A DNA stretch of 64,000 bases from positions 1,406,906 to 1,470,905 of the forward strand of contig JAQJVL010000147.1 of NCBI GenBank assembly GCA_035578905.1, read 5' to 3'. Below are positions 45,915 through 57,745 of the stretch, one piece after another (position 1 is the stretch's first letter; the number at the start of each line of letters is the position of its first letter). Below the pieces are notes generated by a model, which did no database searches, had not been told where the DNA came from, and saw only the letters and a program-made list of their open reading frames with translations. Both the position numbers and the translations under genes were made by a program. This DNA comes from Stictocephala bisonia (Eukaryota; Arthropoda; Insecta; Hemiptera; Membracidae).

Positions 45915-47820
45915 GTGTTTAGCCTAGAGGATTTCAATTATAAATTCAATGAATTTACAAATCAACTTTCTTACTACTTTGAAGCTACGTTTCCTCTGGT
46001 AAAAATAAAAACACACCCTACTAATTCATCTGGTAAAGTTACTACTTTGAGTCCCCAACTTCTAGAACTCAGGAACCAGGTACAATTTTCCCATTCACTT
46101 ACGAAGGACTTAGAATCATCACATCCCTCTAGGATGGCATACAGAAGGTTAAGACGTTCTTATAAAAGTGCAATAAGGAAGTTTAAGTCAGACCAGCTGC
46201 TGAATAAGATCTCTAAATCAACAAATAAGTCAAAAACCATTTGGAGTCTAATTAATGGCAGTAAGCCGTTCAGAGGGGAAAATGCTGTTGACACCACCTT
46301 GCTCGATTCTGAAGGTAATGAAGTCACGGATCCCGTTAGGTCTAAGTCATAATTTGGTAATGACGGTTTCTCGTCTAAGCTTTTCAAACAGATCCATGAT
46401 TTCTTTTCCGCTTTCTTATCTGATTAATTTGTAATTTTCTGAGAGTGAATTTCCTAATTCACTAAAAAAACGCCTTAGTCTACCCTCTGCACAAGAAGGG
46501 AAAGAAGAACGTTTGTAGCAATTTTAGGCCGATCTCATTGGTTACATCTTTTTCCAAAACATTTGAGAGAATATTTCTGGATAGGCTGTTGTCATTTCTG
46601 ATGAGGAATGATGTACTTTCTTCAAGTCAGTTTGGCTTCGCAAAAGGAAGATCAACCACGGACGCAGGCAACTCCGTTACTTCTTTTTTAGCACAGGCTC
46701 TAGACTCGGGTGATTCAGCTTTGGGATTATTTTTCGATTTGACCAAGGCTTTCGATATGGTCGATCACAGTGTTTTGTTAAGACAGCCCCATATAGTTGG
46801 CATTAGAGGTGTGTCGTACTCTTGGATGTCTTCTTACCTTTGTGGGAGAACACAATCAATTCAGGTACCCTTTTTGGACAGCCTTGGGTGTCAAAGATTA
46901 GCCTCATCAAAATCAACTGAGGTTATAAGAGGAGTCCCGCATGGTTCGGTACTCGGACCAGTCCTGTTCCTCTTGCTTGTGAATGACCTCCCAAAGTGTA
47001 TTAAAGTGCCAATGCCCAAATTTGTGTTTTTGCAGACGATACTTCCCTTACAGTAAAAGCCCCAAATCGGTTAGAACTCATGTCTCTGGCTTCTAAAGAA
47101 GCACATAAAATAGCTCAGTGGTTTCAGCAGAATCAGCTCGAACTCGACTGATTAATTTTTCGATCAGGAGTTCACAGAATTTAGAACAGAATACATTCCA
47201 TCTAGGGGATTAAGAGATCTCTTCTTGTGACTCTTTAAAGTTTCTTTGTGTTTACATTGACACCAAACTAAACTTCCATGATCGTATTGAGTTCGTCTGC
47301 AAGAAATTAAGCTCAGGGGTTTTCGTTTTACGAAATTTATCAAAGTTTGCTGATGTCAGAGTAACTTTAGCTGCTTACTATGGACTGATTAACCCCTTCC
47401 TTACATATACAGTTGTTATTTGGAGATGTGAAAGTTCACGCACAAAAATGGTTATCAAACTCCAAAAAAGGGCGTTAAGAGCGGTTTTTGGGAAACCTCG
47501 AAGAATTTCGTGTAAGTCACTTTTTAAGGAGGCTAAAGTTTTAACGTTCCCATCAATTTATATCTTAAACTGCGTAACATTTGTTTATAACCACCTTCAC
47601 CTTTCCAAACCAAATAATCCCCAACATCGTCACAATCTTCGTCACACCAATATAATTAAAATCCCTGCCCATAGAACATAGTTTTTTTAAAAAACATTTA
47701 TTAATCAGTGGCATTAAACTTTACAATGCTCTCACAGCCTCTATGAAAGTAAAAACAAGGTCACATTTTAAGAGGGAGGTTTTTGATGCAGTGGGCCTAT
47801 TACAGTATCAGGGATTTTGT
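45915..47820 (+). pseudogene. Outer element ORF2, reverse transcriptase
   Basis: SKTIWSLINGSK; KGKKNVCSNFRPISLVTSFS; SSQFGFAKGRSTTDA; LGLFFDLTKAFDMVDHS; GVPHGSVLGPVLFLLLVNDL; then the catalytic ADDT box is lost to a frameshift near 47030. The thumb follows (IDTKLNFHDRIEFVCKKLSS, LAAYYGLINPFLTY, KLQKRALRAVFGKPR), then the C-terminal IKLYNALTASMK. Inactive. Confidence 0.8.
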
Positions 47821-48042
47821 TGAGTGCGCTGATCATACTAGTTTAAGCTAAGGTGAATGGCCATCTGTATAAGCTGTAGTTTATTTTAGAAGTAACACAA
47901 AGTTTAGGCTTATTTTAATTATTCTGACTATGTTAATGTTACCATATTCAATTGATTTAGGTTATTTTTAATCACCTAATATAATTTATTGCTGACGCTA
48001 TTTTGCAGTGTTATTTTGTTGTCAATAAAGAATTTCTGAGTT

Positions 48043-49308
48043 CTCATACGATCGAATGGTCACTGCTGCTAATGACGTGAGATGGGCAGGGCTTGCTATT
48101 GCACCGTCAGAACGTGGCATACCGCTCTGATTGCCATTACAACTTTTAAATGTAACTACATAATGGGGGAAGGGAAGAGTAATTCTCTTGTCTCACTTGC
48201 ACCACTCTTTACATCTCACTCGCAAAAGTGCGTGGAAAAGGTTGTTTTCTTAAATAAATAGTCTATGTAAGAAGCGAGAAGAGATAGGGAAATAGAGGCA
48301 AACAAAACGAGTTTAGCGCGGCTACGCATCAATGTTTGATAATGTCTTTCAAGGACCTCTCTCGGCCTCTCCCAACCCCTATCCGCAGTTTCCTTTCTCT
48401 CAAATTCTCATGGCAATTTGTATTCTTCCCCTCGCTCTCTTAAGTGGGCCGCGCTGCCTTCTGTGTCTTACTCTAGGCCCTAGGCGGTCACGCTAAGATT
48501 GTAAATTTAGTAAAAAAGTAGTCTAACTTTTTAACATTGGTTTTTAAGAGTATAAAATCATTTTACACACTTTAAAATGACAACAAAGTCGAAATCGGTT
48601 GTGTTATAATAAAAAGGAAATTTGTTAAGGGTAGGTACTTAGTTTATATTCAATAAAATCATACTAAGAACAAGATATGGAACTGGCAATTCGATAAGTT
48701 TTGTTGGTTTGGTTCCATTACGGAAAGAATAGTGGACACTGGACAGTGACAACTGTTACGTTCTTTGTAACCGTTGAGTATGGCGCAGCACTCTGCTTAT
48801 CACAGATCCGAATCACACGAGCATTATGAGAGGATTTTCCTCCATGGAGAAAGCAGTACAAAAACATAAGGACGAGACGAGAGAAAAAAGTAAGGGAATG
48901 CGAACTCGGACCGACTGTTAAACGTCAGATTTGGTCATGGCGATGGCATTCTTTAGTTAGATTTTCATAACTTTGTGTTTGAAAAACGTAGTTTGCGAAA
49001 ATGTTTTACTAATGAAGCAAATTGAATACGTTTCATTCTGAAATTTACATAATTATAACTAGATTTATTGTTGTTTAATTGATTATACTAAGTGGTAAGT
49101 AGCTAAGCATTAGTGAAAATTGCACTGGGGTTTCCATTAGTAGTGTCCTTCTATGGTTATTAAACCTTAGGATGTTGTTATTTTGCTTTATGCACTTCTA
49201 AAAGAGCCTAGCTTTTACACTAGTTTCATCTGTCTATAGGGCCTAATATTACAAAATGGGACAATGATCAAACCGAAATAAAACTAGCCTATTTAATTTT
49301 ACACTGCC
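48043..49308. other. Unassigned stretch upstream of the RS-rich gene
   Basis: Less AT-rich than its surroundings at 48050-48520, with CT-rich runs (CTCTCTCGGCCTCTCCC). It could hold promoter or 5' UTR sequence of the gene whose coding starts at 51514, or a repeat. No ORF or RNA gene recognised. Confidence 0.3.
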
Positions 49309-49312
49309 TTAA

Positions 49313-50456
49313 CCCCTAGCACTCTTGGAAAATTTGTCTGTTCTATCCATCAGCTCTTGTATCCAGCGTTACTGGCTATCTGTAATTTCCTTTACAGCTC
49401 TTGTAAGAAACTCCCCAGTCATGCTCGGCAAATCTCATATCCAGTATAGTCAACTCTACATGCCATTTTATTCAAACCCTCTTGTATCCAGTATCACTGG
49501 ATGTTGTTATACAAGGGTTATTTAATTTTTTGTTAATTTCTACTATAACTAGTACGTGGTGTGACCTGTGTTTATTCCTCAGAACTATTATAAGAATCAA
49601 AACAAATACTTTTTAGTAATATAATTTGGTATAATTGATAAATAAAAATAGCTTTACTAGCTACAAATTCTTGTAGCATGACATTGTAATAAATAAACAT
49701 AATTTACTAATATTTATAGGCCTAATTTTTTTCTTCCAACTAACTAAAAATGAAAGCCAAATGTTGTACTGATTTGTATGGTAAGCTGTTCCGTCATTCC
49801 AGTCCCAGCAAAGGAATACAAATTGAAAACAAAGCTAATGCACTGTTTCCAGGGTTGCCAGACTATATATGTATTTTAAGTATTTCATTTAACATTTTTT
49901 TATTTTTTACATAATTGTCAAGATACATTTTTTGTAACTTTTTAACTTTTTACAAGCTATTCAAGGATTTCTTGTAAAATATTTTTTATTTTATTTAAGA
50001 TTTATCTTATTTATATAATTTTTATAGATATTAACAATAAACAACATTCAAAACCAGCTTATTAAAAAAAAAAAAAAACTAGGCTTATCGTATGGAAAGA
50101 GTTTACTTTACAATAACTTAAAAATACTAAACAATGTTCTAGGACAATAAGTTTTAATTGCAATAAAATAAACAAACTAATAATGAGAAAAAGTAAAAAT
50201 TAGGTTTGAAGGCCCATATCATTTAGATACAGGAACCTTTAAATGTCCATTTAAAAAGATATACAAATGTAATAGTAAACAAACATCAGAGTGCAATGTG
50301 CAGATCAGGTGACCACATATCAGAGCTGTAGAGGAAAATGGGGGTTAGCCAGTAATGCTGGATATGAGAGCTGACAGACAGGCAACCAACGCTTTTAACC
50401 AGAGTGGTAAAGGAAAACACCATATCCCGGTATACTGGAAATGAGAGTGCAAAGGG
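49313..50456. mobile_element. TTAA-flanked 1.1-kb piggyBac-like element
   Basis: TTAA at 49309-49312 and 50457-50460. Inverted ends CCCCTAGCACTCTTGG left and CCCTTTGCACTCTCATTTCC right. Subterminal CCAGTATCACTGG-type palindromes occur several times at both sides (about 49370, 49440, 49490; 50360, 50430). No transposase frame. 50461-51504 after it shows nothing convincing; the frame at 50533 has no motif. Confidence 0.75.
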
Positions 50457-51504
50457 TTAATTATGTTGAAATTAATGTATGTCAAACCAGGGTGCTTTGA
50501 ATACACTTTCATTACTTTTTTGGTGATGTATATTGACTTATACCTGCCTAGATAAACATAAAAATTTAGTTAAACTCTGGAAGACTCACTTGGCCCAAGT
50601 CTGTATGGATTGTCAGAATATTGTCATTAGGCATACTCTGTGGGGTAGGATTAGGCAATTTTTGGTGTGTTGGGTTTTTGCTGCCAGAAATTATGTAAAT
50701 ATGAAAAGGGGAAGACTTAAAAGTTTATTTAAGCCTGCTTAATTATTTTCCAATGGTTAAAGCCATTTACAAAGGTGAGAACAAAAGGTTGCACACGGAA
50801 GGCAACTCCAGATTGCCTTGAGACAAGATAGTGTGCACACGAAGGTAACTTCCAGTCTCACCTAACAAAACGGAGACCTTGGGAGGGTGAAACTGGCTTC
50901 TTTTGATTCCAGGAGAGGGGTTCGTGAGTTACACAGACTTTCAGACTGCAGACACCAATGATAATATTTGTTTTCACCAAAATTATACCACCTGACGGTT
51001 ACCTCTGTGATGCGACCTGTGAAAGGTTAAAAGTTAATAAAATGTTGAAGAAATGCAAAGATATTTTGCTGTATAATTGGGTTCGCTTAAATATGTTATA
51101 TCCAGAAGCGTGGGACAAAGTAAAAAAGCAAAGTTAGCAAAGGGGGGCTAGGTTAACTCCTTGGGTGAGCGCCTGGGTTCAAATGTACTGTGGTTTTTAT
51201 AATATTTACATATTTATTTTGAACAGTGTTTTTCATTTAAATCTTGTTTTTAGTATGTTAATTTGCCTGTAAAGTAATATTTACATACTGTATTTAATTT
51301 GGAAACAAAATAGGAATTAACTGTCATAGATCTTGCTAACAAGTTTTAACAGTCATGGGCAAGTTGTAAAATATTTGAAATTCTTTTAAGGGTGTGATAC
51401 TCTTAAGATTATAAATTCCTTATTGCCTCACTTATAATCTTGTTTACTGCTCTTTATTTTATTTTTATGGCTGATTAATTAAATCAATTTTTCTTGTTTT
51501 TCAG

Positions 51505-52634
51505 GTGGACACAATGAAATCTAATGAAACTAGAAGACATAAGCGATCCAGAAGCTCATCCAACTCGCCTGTTTATAGCATCAGTGATGATGATAGTCCA
51601 GTTAGAAAATTCCAAAAAACTAAAAAACATTCTGAAAATAGACATTCGCATAAAAAACATCTCAAACACCATAGGAACCGTAATTTAGAATCATTAAGTG
51701 ATGAAGAAACTAATACCAAATTGAGATATCGTGAAGAAGAAGTTAAAGTTAAGGAAGAGCCTTTAAGTGAAGATGAAAGGGAGCGAAAGTACAAAAATAA
51801 ACATTCTTATCAACCAAGGTGAGAATATTCTTTTTAATAATTTTTTCAGTTAGTCAAAGATAGTTAGCAAAAAGAGCTAGAAATTTGTCGTGAAGAAAAG
51901 AATCAGAATTATTTAAAAAGGTAATCAAAACTGTACATATATATACTAATTACATGCTTTGTGATTCATTTCCTCAGCATAATATTAATTAGTTTTTTAT
52001 AAAAATACTATTATAATTTTCTGTATGGAGTGGCCTCTTTTTAATTTCTTCATATATTTTGTATTATTTCATTTGTATAAATTGAAAATAATAGTTTACT
52101 CTACTAAAACTTACAAACCTTGTGGCCTCAGTAAAACTTATGTTACAAACTCACAGTGTAACTTAACAAATAAACTTATAAATATTTTTGAACTATATTG
52201 AAGTTCCACCTTATGTATTGTAATTGTAAACAGAAAAGTCATTAGGTACCCATACCAATGAGGTAAACTGTGAAAAGACAACATAAAATATGATTTTGTG
52301 ATTGGCCTTAGACCAGAAAGATATAAGAATAAACTGTAAGAGAAACTATTTATTGTTTGAATTTTAACTTTATATCATATTGTGTCAGTACTAAAACTGA
52401 GTCCCAAGATCCAGACTATTAACTGCAAACAATACAAAGACTTAACAAATCCAGATCATTATAGCAAGACATTTTGAAACTCATGACAGATTCTCAGGAT
52501 TAGAAATTGGGAGGCTTCAATATGAAGCCTATTTTACTTAATGTTATTATTTACATATATGTTTATTTTTACAGGAAGGGCGATGAAAGAAAGAATTTTA
52601 GATATCATAGAGATGAAACAAGACAAAAATATGA
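51505..52634 (+). CDS. Ser/Arg/Lys-rich nuclear-type protein, N-terminal exons
   Basis: Exon 51505-51818 (acceptor TTTTTCAG, ATG at 51514, donor CCAAG|GTGAGA) and exon 52575-52634 (acceptor TTTTTACAG, donor TATGA|GTAAGT) join in phase 2. About 120 residues: MKSNETRRHKRSRSSSNSPV, SISDDDSPVRK, HKKHLKHHRNRN, LESLSDEET, VKVKEEPLSEDERERKYKNK, then RKGDERKNFRYHRDETRQKYE. The low-complexity basic/acidic pattern with VKxEPLS fits splicing-associated proteins; SNIP1 before its FHA domain is the best guess, unproven. No later exon was found to 64000; the following intron hosts the Tigger and other elements. Confidence 0.65.
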
Positions 52635-53928
52635 GTAAGTATTTATTTAATAACTTTTGTTCTTGTCTTATGTCTGAAGCAAAATCTTTGTGAAGGCAAA
52701 ATGAATGTAGTGATCATTTTATATTAATTTTAAATTTATAAAGGCATTGTACAGAACATTATGCCTGTACTTACAAATGTGTGTGTAAATTTGTTTTTCT
52801 GTATGTATGCACTGTATTTGTTCACTTCCATTACAAAATGTCTGCAAAACACTGATAAAGTGAAGCACCTTAGAACAGTCAAGCACTGCCGTCTTGGTGG
52901 GCTTTGGTTTAAGTACACATACTCACAAAACTGAAATCTACTATAGATAGTTTTATACAGACATTTAAAACTAAATTCAGTTATGATTAAAATTATCTAC
53001 TCAGTATTGGATGAATAGAAAATGTTCTAGCTTGCAACCCTGTGTACAATCCACTTATGAAAGGGGCTTCACTACAACCCTGGCCTCGTAAAATCACTTA
53101 TTAGAAACACACAATATCGCCAATACAGTACGAATATTTAGATAAAATGTAAATAAAAAATATTATTTAGGAGGGAGGGAATTTTTAACAGTTATTTCAT
53201 TAAACACAGTAATCAGAAACAGTAAAGCCCCAATACAACCTATTTGGAACAAGTTATTTTCAATAAGTTACTAAGGGGAGGCATTTAATCAGTTGTGTAC
53301 GTTAAAATAATAACATAAATACAACACATTAAGAATTTATATGCATTTACACATCATTAATGAACACTATACCAGGTTAAAAAATTATTCACAATACCTT
53401 TTATATTCATCAGGAAAGTTAATGTTATTAAAATTTAACCACAGTTGCGTTAAGACTAGTTTGTTAACTGCAGTAGGGAGATAAAACTATGATTTAAACT
53501 TCCACCCCTCAACATTAATATTGAACAATTCTTTTAAGAATTGGCATAGAAAGGTTGAAGGCAATGGAGGAAGAGAATAGTTGTTTATAGTGTCGTCAAG
53601 GTCAGTGTTCTCTGCAGCAGGTAGTTGACTGCAGGTGAATGTTACTTATGCACATTAGTTTACAACTCCCCGCCCCTCTGTTGCTCTCTTGGTTCACATC
53701 GCAATGGTTACCGTACTTACAGATATGTTGCAACACCATGGTTTGAGTTTTAGAGGTCATAGAAGTCCTTCTTCGAAATAAAACTAGCAAAGTATAAAAC
53801 TCTTATTGAAATAAAATTAGATTTGCAGGTTTAGTAGATTCGTTTATATGTTTAAAGCTCTTGATTGTTTTGGTTTTCTATGTATGAATTTATTTATTTG
53901 TTTCTTGTAAACGGTTACTATTAAACTA

Positions 53929-56172
53929 CAGTAGAACCTCACTAACTCGACACTTTGTGGACCGAGAGGTTGTCGAGTTTGGGGGTTGTCGAGTTATCCA
54001 GAACATTTTATTTTCAAAGGATTCTGATTAAATAAACACACCATAGATGATAAAAACATGTTTAAATTTATTACTTACATATATACAGTGTAGTGATTTT
54101 TCGTAAGTCCATATCAAATCCTTTGAAAAAATGTAGTTATTGAAGACTGCTTCTCTCTTTCAATTCGGCGCCTGGCTGCTTCATCACGGAGTCTCCGAAT
54201 GAATAAAATGTCCATTGCAGACGTCCCTTGCTGTTGCTGCAAGTACTGCAAAGCACCTTCCAAACACTTTAGTCCCTCGCTGTGGCTCATCATGTCCTCT
54301 TGACTTGTCTGAGTGTCGTCTTCTGAGTCATCTTCTTCCTTCTCTCCTCCTTGGGCTCTCACAGCGGCAATTATTTCATCTTCTCCAAGTGGTTCACTGG
54401 CCCCATCTAAATCCATCCACTCCCGTACATCTTCTTCCACAGAATCTTGACAGCCAGGAATCTGTTTCATCACCGAGACCAAATCAGAGGATTCACTTTC
54501 TTCTTGTGGATCAAACTCATTTCCTGAGTGATCTAGGAGTTTTCTCCACGAGCGAACGAGAGTGATCGGTTCTAATTCATTCCAACATTGGCTAATCCAG
54601 CCGATAACATCCAACAAATCGATCTGCTTCAGTTTAGCTAGCAACTCGTGACCTTCATCCATGGCTAATATTAACGATGACAAGAGCTTACGTCGATAAC
54701 GTTTCTTCAGAGCTGCCAAAACACCTTGATCCATTGGCTGTACAAGTGAAGTGACGTTCGGGGGAAGGAAGATTGCCTTGATCCCTTTGTCTGTCAAGAA
54801 GTTTGTGTCTGGATGAGTCGTTGCGTTGTCCATGATAAGTATGGCTTTCCTTGGAAGATTTTTAGACTTTAAAAACCTCTCAACTTCAGGGACGAATTGG
54901 TTGAAAAACCACTCCTTAAATATAGTTTCGCTCATCCATGCATTGGATTGGTTCCGGTACCATACAGGCAAATCAAAGCCATTCTCGGTACACTTAACAT
55001 GTTTGAAACACCTTGGTTTCTTTGCTTTACCTATCATGGCTAATTTAACTTTATGTTCTCCAGTTGCATTACTACAAGCAAGAATAGTTATTCGCTCTTT
55101 ACTTTTTTTGTAACCTGGAGCACTCAATTCACTTTTTAAAGCCAAACTTTTAGCAGGAAGCATTCGATAATTGAGGCCGGATTCATCACAATTATAAATC
55201 TGGTCACCAGTAAGACCTTCCTTTTCAATAAGCTCTTGAAATTTTATTTTAAACTCACCAACAGAATTTGGATCAGCTGATAATTTTTCCCCGCAGATGC
55301 TGAGTTGCTTGACGCCATACCGCTGTTTCCACCTATTTAACCATCCATTGCTTGCTGTGAACCCCGAATCACCCTCTTCTTTGAATTCTTCATAGAACTT
55401 CAGAGCTTTTTCTTGCAAAATTGGACCGGATATTGGCACACCTTTGTCCCTTTGAACACGAAACCACTGATACAAAGCCTCGCTTACTTTTTCATATTCG
55501 GCACATTTCATTGACTTTCTCTCCTTAATAGACTCTGTACACATTCTTTTTAAACACCATGATTCAATCTCAGTTTTTTTCTTTTGCCAACCAAGCACTG
55601 TAGATCGCCCAACATTTAAGTTCAATGCTATTTTATTGACGTTTTCACCTTTTTCCAGTCTTTTTAACGCATCAAATTTAAGTTCCATTGAAACCGACAC
55701 TTGCTTCCTCTTTTTCCCCGACATCTTCTTTGACACACACGCCAAAAGTGTAAAACAATAACTGAATAAAACAACAATAACAATAACTGAATTAAAGAGT
55801 GAAAAAACCGTTCTACTCGAGCACACGTAACACAACTCAAACTGTCAACAGTCAGCGCTAAACTAATCAGGTAGAAGAGACACGAGAATAAAAGGTTCGC
55901 CAGCGCGACCGTAGCGGATCGGTAAACAATAGCGACCATCCCCCAACCCCCGCCCCTAACCGGTCAGTCAGAGGAAAGGTCGTTACCCCGACTTGGAATT
56001 CCCAAATCTACGAATTCCCGTCTGCGGCGCGCACTGACCCACTTCCTGCCTCGCCTCCCTCGTTGTGTGAACTAGGCTATTATGATTTGAAGTCGAGTTT
56101 ACCGTCTTCCAATGACTGTCGAGTTACACAGACTGTCGAGTTACCGGGTGTCGAGTTAGTGAGGTTCTACTG
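53929..56172 (-). mobile_element. Tigger (pogo-type) DNA transposon, intact-looking
   Basis: 2,244 bp between TA dinucleotides (53927-53928 and 56173-56174). Inverted ends CAGTAGAACCTCACTAACTC then GACA on both sides, followed by several subterminal TGTCGAGTTA words, probable transposase sites. It carries one uninterrupted transposase gene. TA duplication and CAGTxxAACCTC ends are standard for Tigger. Its lack of decay marks a recent arrival. Confidence 0.95.
54114..55724 (-). CDS. Tigger transposase (536 aa)
   Basis: Start chosen at MSGKKRKQVS (ATG 55722-55724); the longer frame to 55835 adds a hydrophobic leader atypical for the family. Residues ~10-50 form the CENP-B-type HTH (LKFDALKRLEKGENVNKIAL); ~80-140 the second DNA-binding domain (GPILQEKALKFYEEF, FTASNGWLNRWKQRYGV); ~170-350 the DDE catalytic domain with D180 (YNCDESGLNYR), D299 (LIMDNATTHP) and D332 (VTSLVQPMDQGV), i.e. 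DD32D, all present. An acidic C-terminal region (EEDDSEDDTQ) ends with SITTFFQRI, a possible PIP-like tail. It cuts and pastes the element at TA. No stop or shift. Confidence 0.95.
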   Translation of the reverse strand: MSGKKRKQVSVSMELKFDALKRLEKGENVNKIALNLNVGRSTVLGWQKKKTEIESWCLKRMCTESIKERKSMKCAEYEKVSEALYQWFRVQRDKGVPISGPILQEKALKFYEEFKEEGDSGFTASNGWLNRWKQRYGVKQLSICGEKLSADPNSVGEFKIKFQELIEKEGLTGDQIYNCDESGLNYRMLPAKSLALKSELSAPGYKKSKERITILACSNATGEHKVKLAMIGKAKKPRCFKHVKCTENGFDLPVWYRNQSNAWMSETIFKEWFFNQFVPEVERFLKSKNLPRKAILIMDNATTHPDTNFLTDKGIKAIFLPPNVTSLVQPMDQGVLAALKKRYRRKLLSSLILAMDEGHELLAKLKQIDLLDVIGWISQCWNELEPITLVRSWRKLLDHSGNEFDPQEESESSDLVSVMKQIPGCQDSVEEDVREWMDLDGASEPLGEDEIIAAVRAQGGEKEEDDSEDDTQTSQEDMMSHSEGLKCLEGALQYLQQQQGTSAMDILFIRRLRDEAARRRIEREKQSSITTFFQRI

Positions 56173-56377
56173 TATCATAAAATATTAATGAATTGAATGC
56201 ACAGTACAGATCTAGACATTTGTTAGCATCCTCTTATGCAGATTGCTAACAGACAATTAATTTTAAAAATGTGTGAAAAATCCAGTGTGAAAAATATTGT
56301 GATAGAGTTTAGAGCAGGCTAGTATTCTCCAAACGATCCGACAGTCTCTAAAGCCTGGAATGAAGCAAAAAGAGTAT

Positions 56378-56429
56378 ACTAGCAGAGACTGTATATTAAG
56401 AAGACTCTTAATATGCAATCTCTGCTAGT
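56378..56429. repeat. Short near-perfect hairpin
   Basis: ACTAGCAGAGACTGTATATT then AAGA, and the inverted TCTTAATATGCAATCTCTGC then TAGT, with a 1-3 base loop. It may be the collapsed core of a small TIR element. Elsewhere 56175-57745 I see no recognised gene or repeat. Confidence 0.65.
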
Positions 56430-57745
56430 CTTAATATGGCAGACGCAGAGGCTGTTGGCCATGTTGGTTTTAGTTCCATAAGAACAGTGTTATTTGCGTA
56501 TCCGTATTTTATCGTTATTTATTGACCAAAAGTTGTGTATGAGGTATCATTTTAAACATTATCATATTATGTGTTGGGTTTGTTTTTTATATTTTGAATT
56601 CATACTTTTAGTTTTGAAAAATAGCTGAAAATAAAAATTTTAAACTAAATATTTTTTCTGTAAAACTAATTTAAGAATTCGAAAAGCAATTCCAACGTAA
56701 AATTTCATTCTTGATCAAATGCAATTTGTTTGAAAAATATCTGTTTAAAAAATGACTGTTTGATTTGGATATGCGTGATCGTATGTCCGGCAGTGGCGGC
56801 AGGTAAAACTAACACGGCGCGTCCGACTAATACATTTTTACTTCCGCCTGGCTTGGTCGCGGGAATTTCAAATGCTTCTGTTTGATGGTTATGTACACTT
56901 CGACTTATATAAACTAATTGTTATCGGATTCTTTAATATTTAAGCTATGTGAAGACAAAAATTATGCTTGGATGACAATAATAACAAAAATTACAATAGC
57001 TCCATTAATCCTAGTTATAGTATTAATAATATTTTACTTTGCATTAAATGCTCACCTATGTTGTTTCCAACAGGTTTAACATGCCTACTTAGTAGGCTAC
57101 AACAAAAGAAGTGTTACTCACCTTTTGGCTTGATATTTCTACACACCAAACTTATAGCACTATCATCAATCAAAAAAATAAAGGCATTCGAATGTGCAAT
57201 TGAAGTAACTATGCAATTGATTACTATTTGATTTTAGGTTTTTATGAATTCAGAATGTGTAAAGGTACGGGCGCTCTTGTCCTGCACAGCAGATTCATGT
57301 AAACAGCAAGTCGCCACCAGCGCCACACACTTGTCCAGCAGTAGGCCTATCAATTTTTGCATGATGTGTAGAACAAGAGCGTGTATACCTTTAAAATAGT
57401 GTAGGCAGAGCCAGAAGACCGTGAGAACCATGTGAAGAAATATTCCAGGAAACCCTTTTCCACTCCCCCTCCCCTCCTTACAATCCGCTCAACGTCTCAG
57501 CCTGACGATGTATTCTTCTTCCAACTAGTCGGTCTCTAGGAAGAAATGTTGGACAAACTTTATTGAGCTCTTCTCTGTATGTGGGGTGTTGTTACGCTAT
57601 TGTTTTTATTAAAAATGTGAAAAGCAAGTTTTATTACTTTTGTATTTTTAGTTATAGATACATCCTCCACGCCAACTCTTTCTTCTTACGAGACCGGTAG
57701 TGTCAGATAAAAACTGAATTTCATAGAAATATTTTCAGACAGATC

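Larger units (their letters stand above)
40280..48042 (+). mobile_element. Decayed SGNH-ORF1 non-LTR retrotransposon (outer element)
   Basis: Order on the + strand: ORF1 SGNH domain (40390-40956), then, after the - strand insertion at about 41090-44925, ORF2 endonuclease (45110-45890), RT (45915-47680) and C-terminus to about 47820, with a 3' UTR ending TTGTCAATAAAGAATTTCTG near 48030. The layout is typical of CR1-group elements with an esterase-like ORF1. Many stops and frameshifts. The matching order and strand on both sides of the insertion show one element split in two. Confidence 0.75.

Noticed and set aside
54826..55113. 95-residue + strand frame
   Set aside because: Shadow of the Tigger transposase gene on the other strand.
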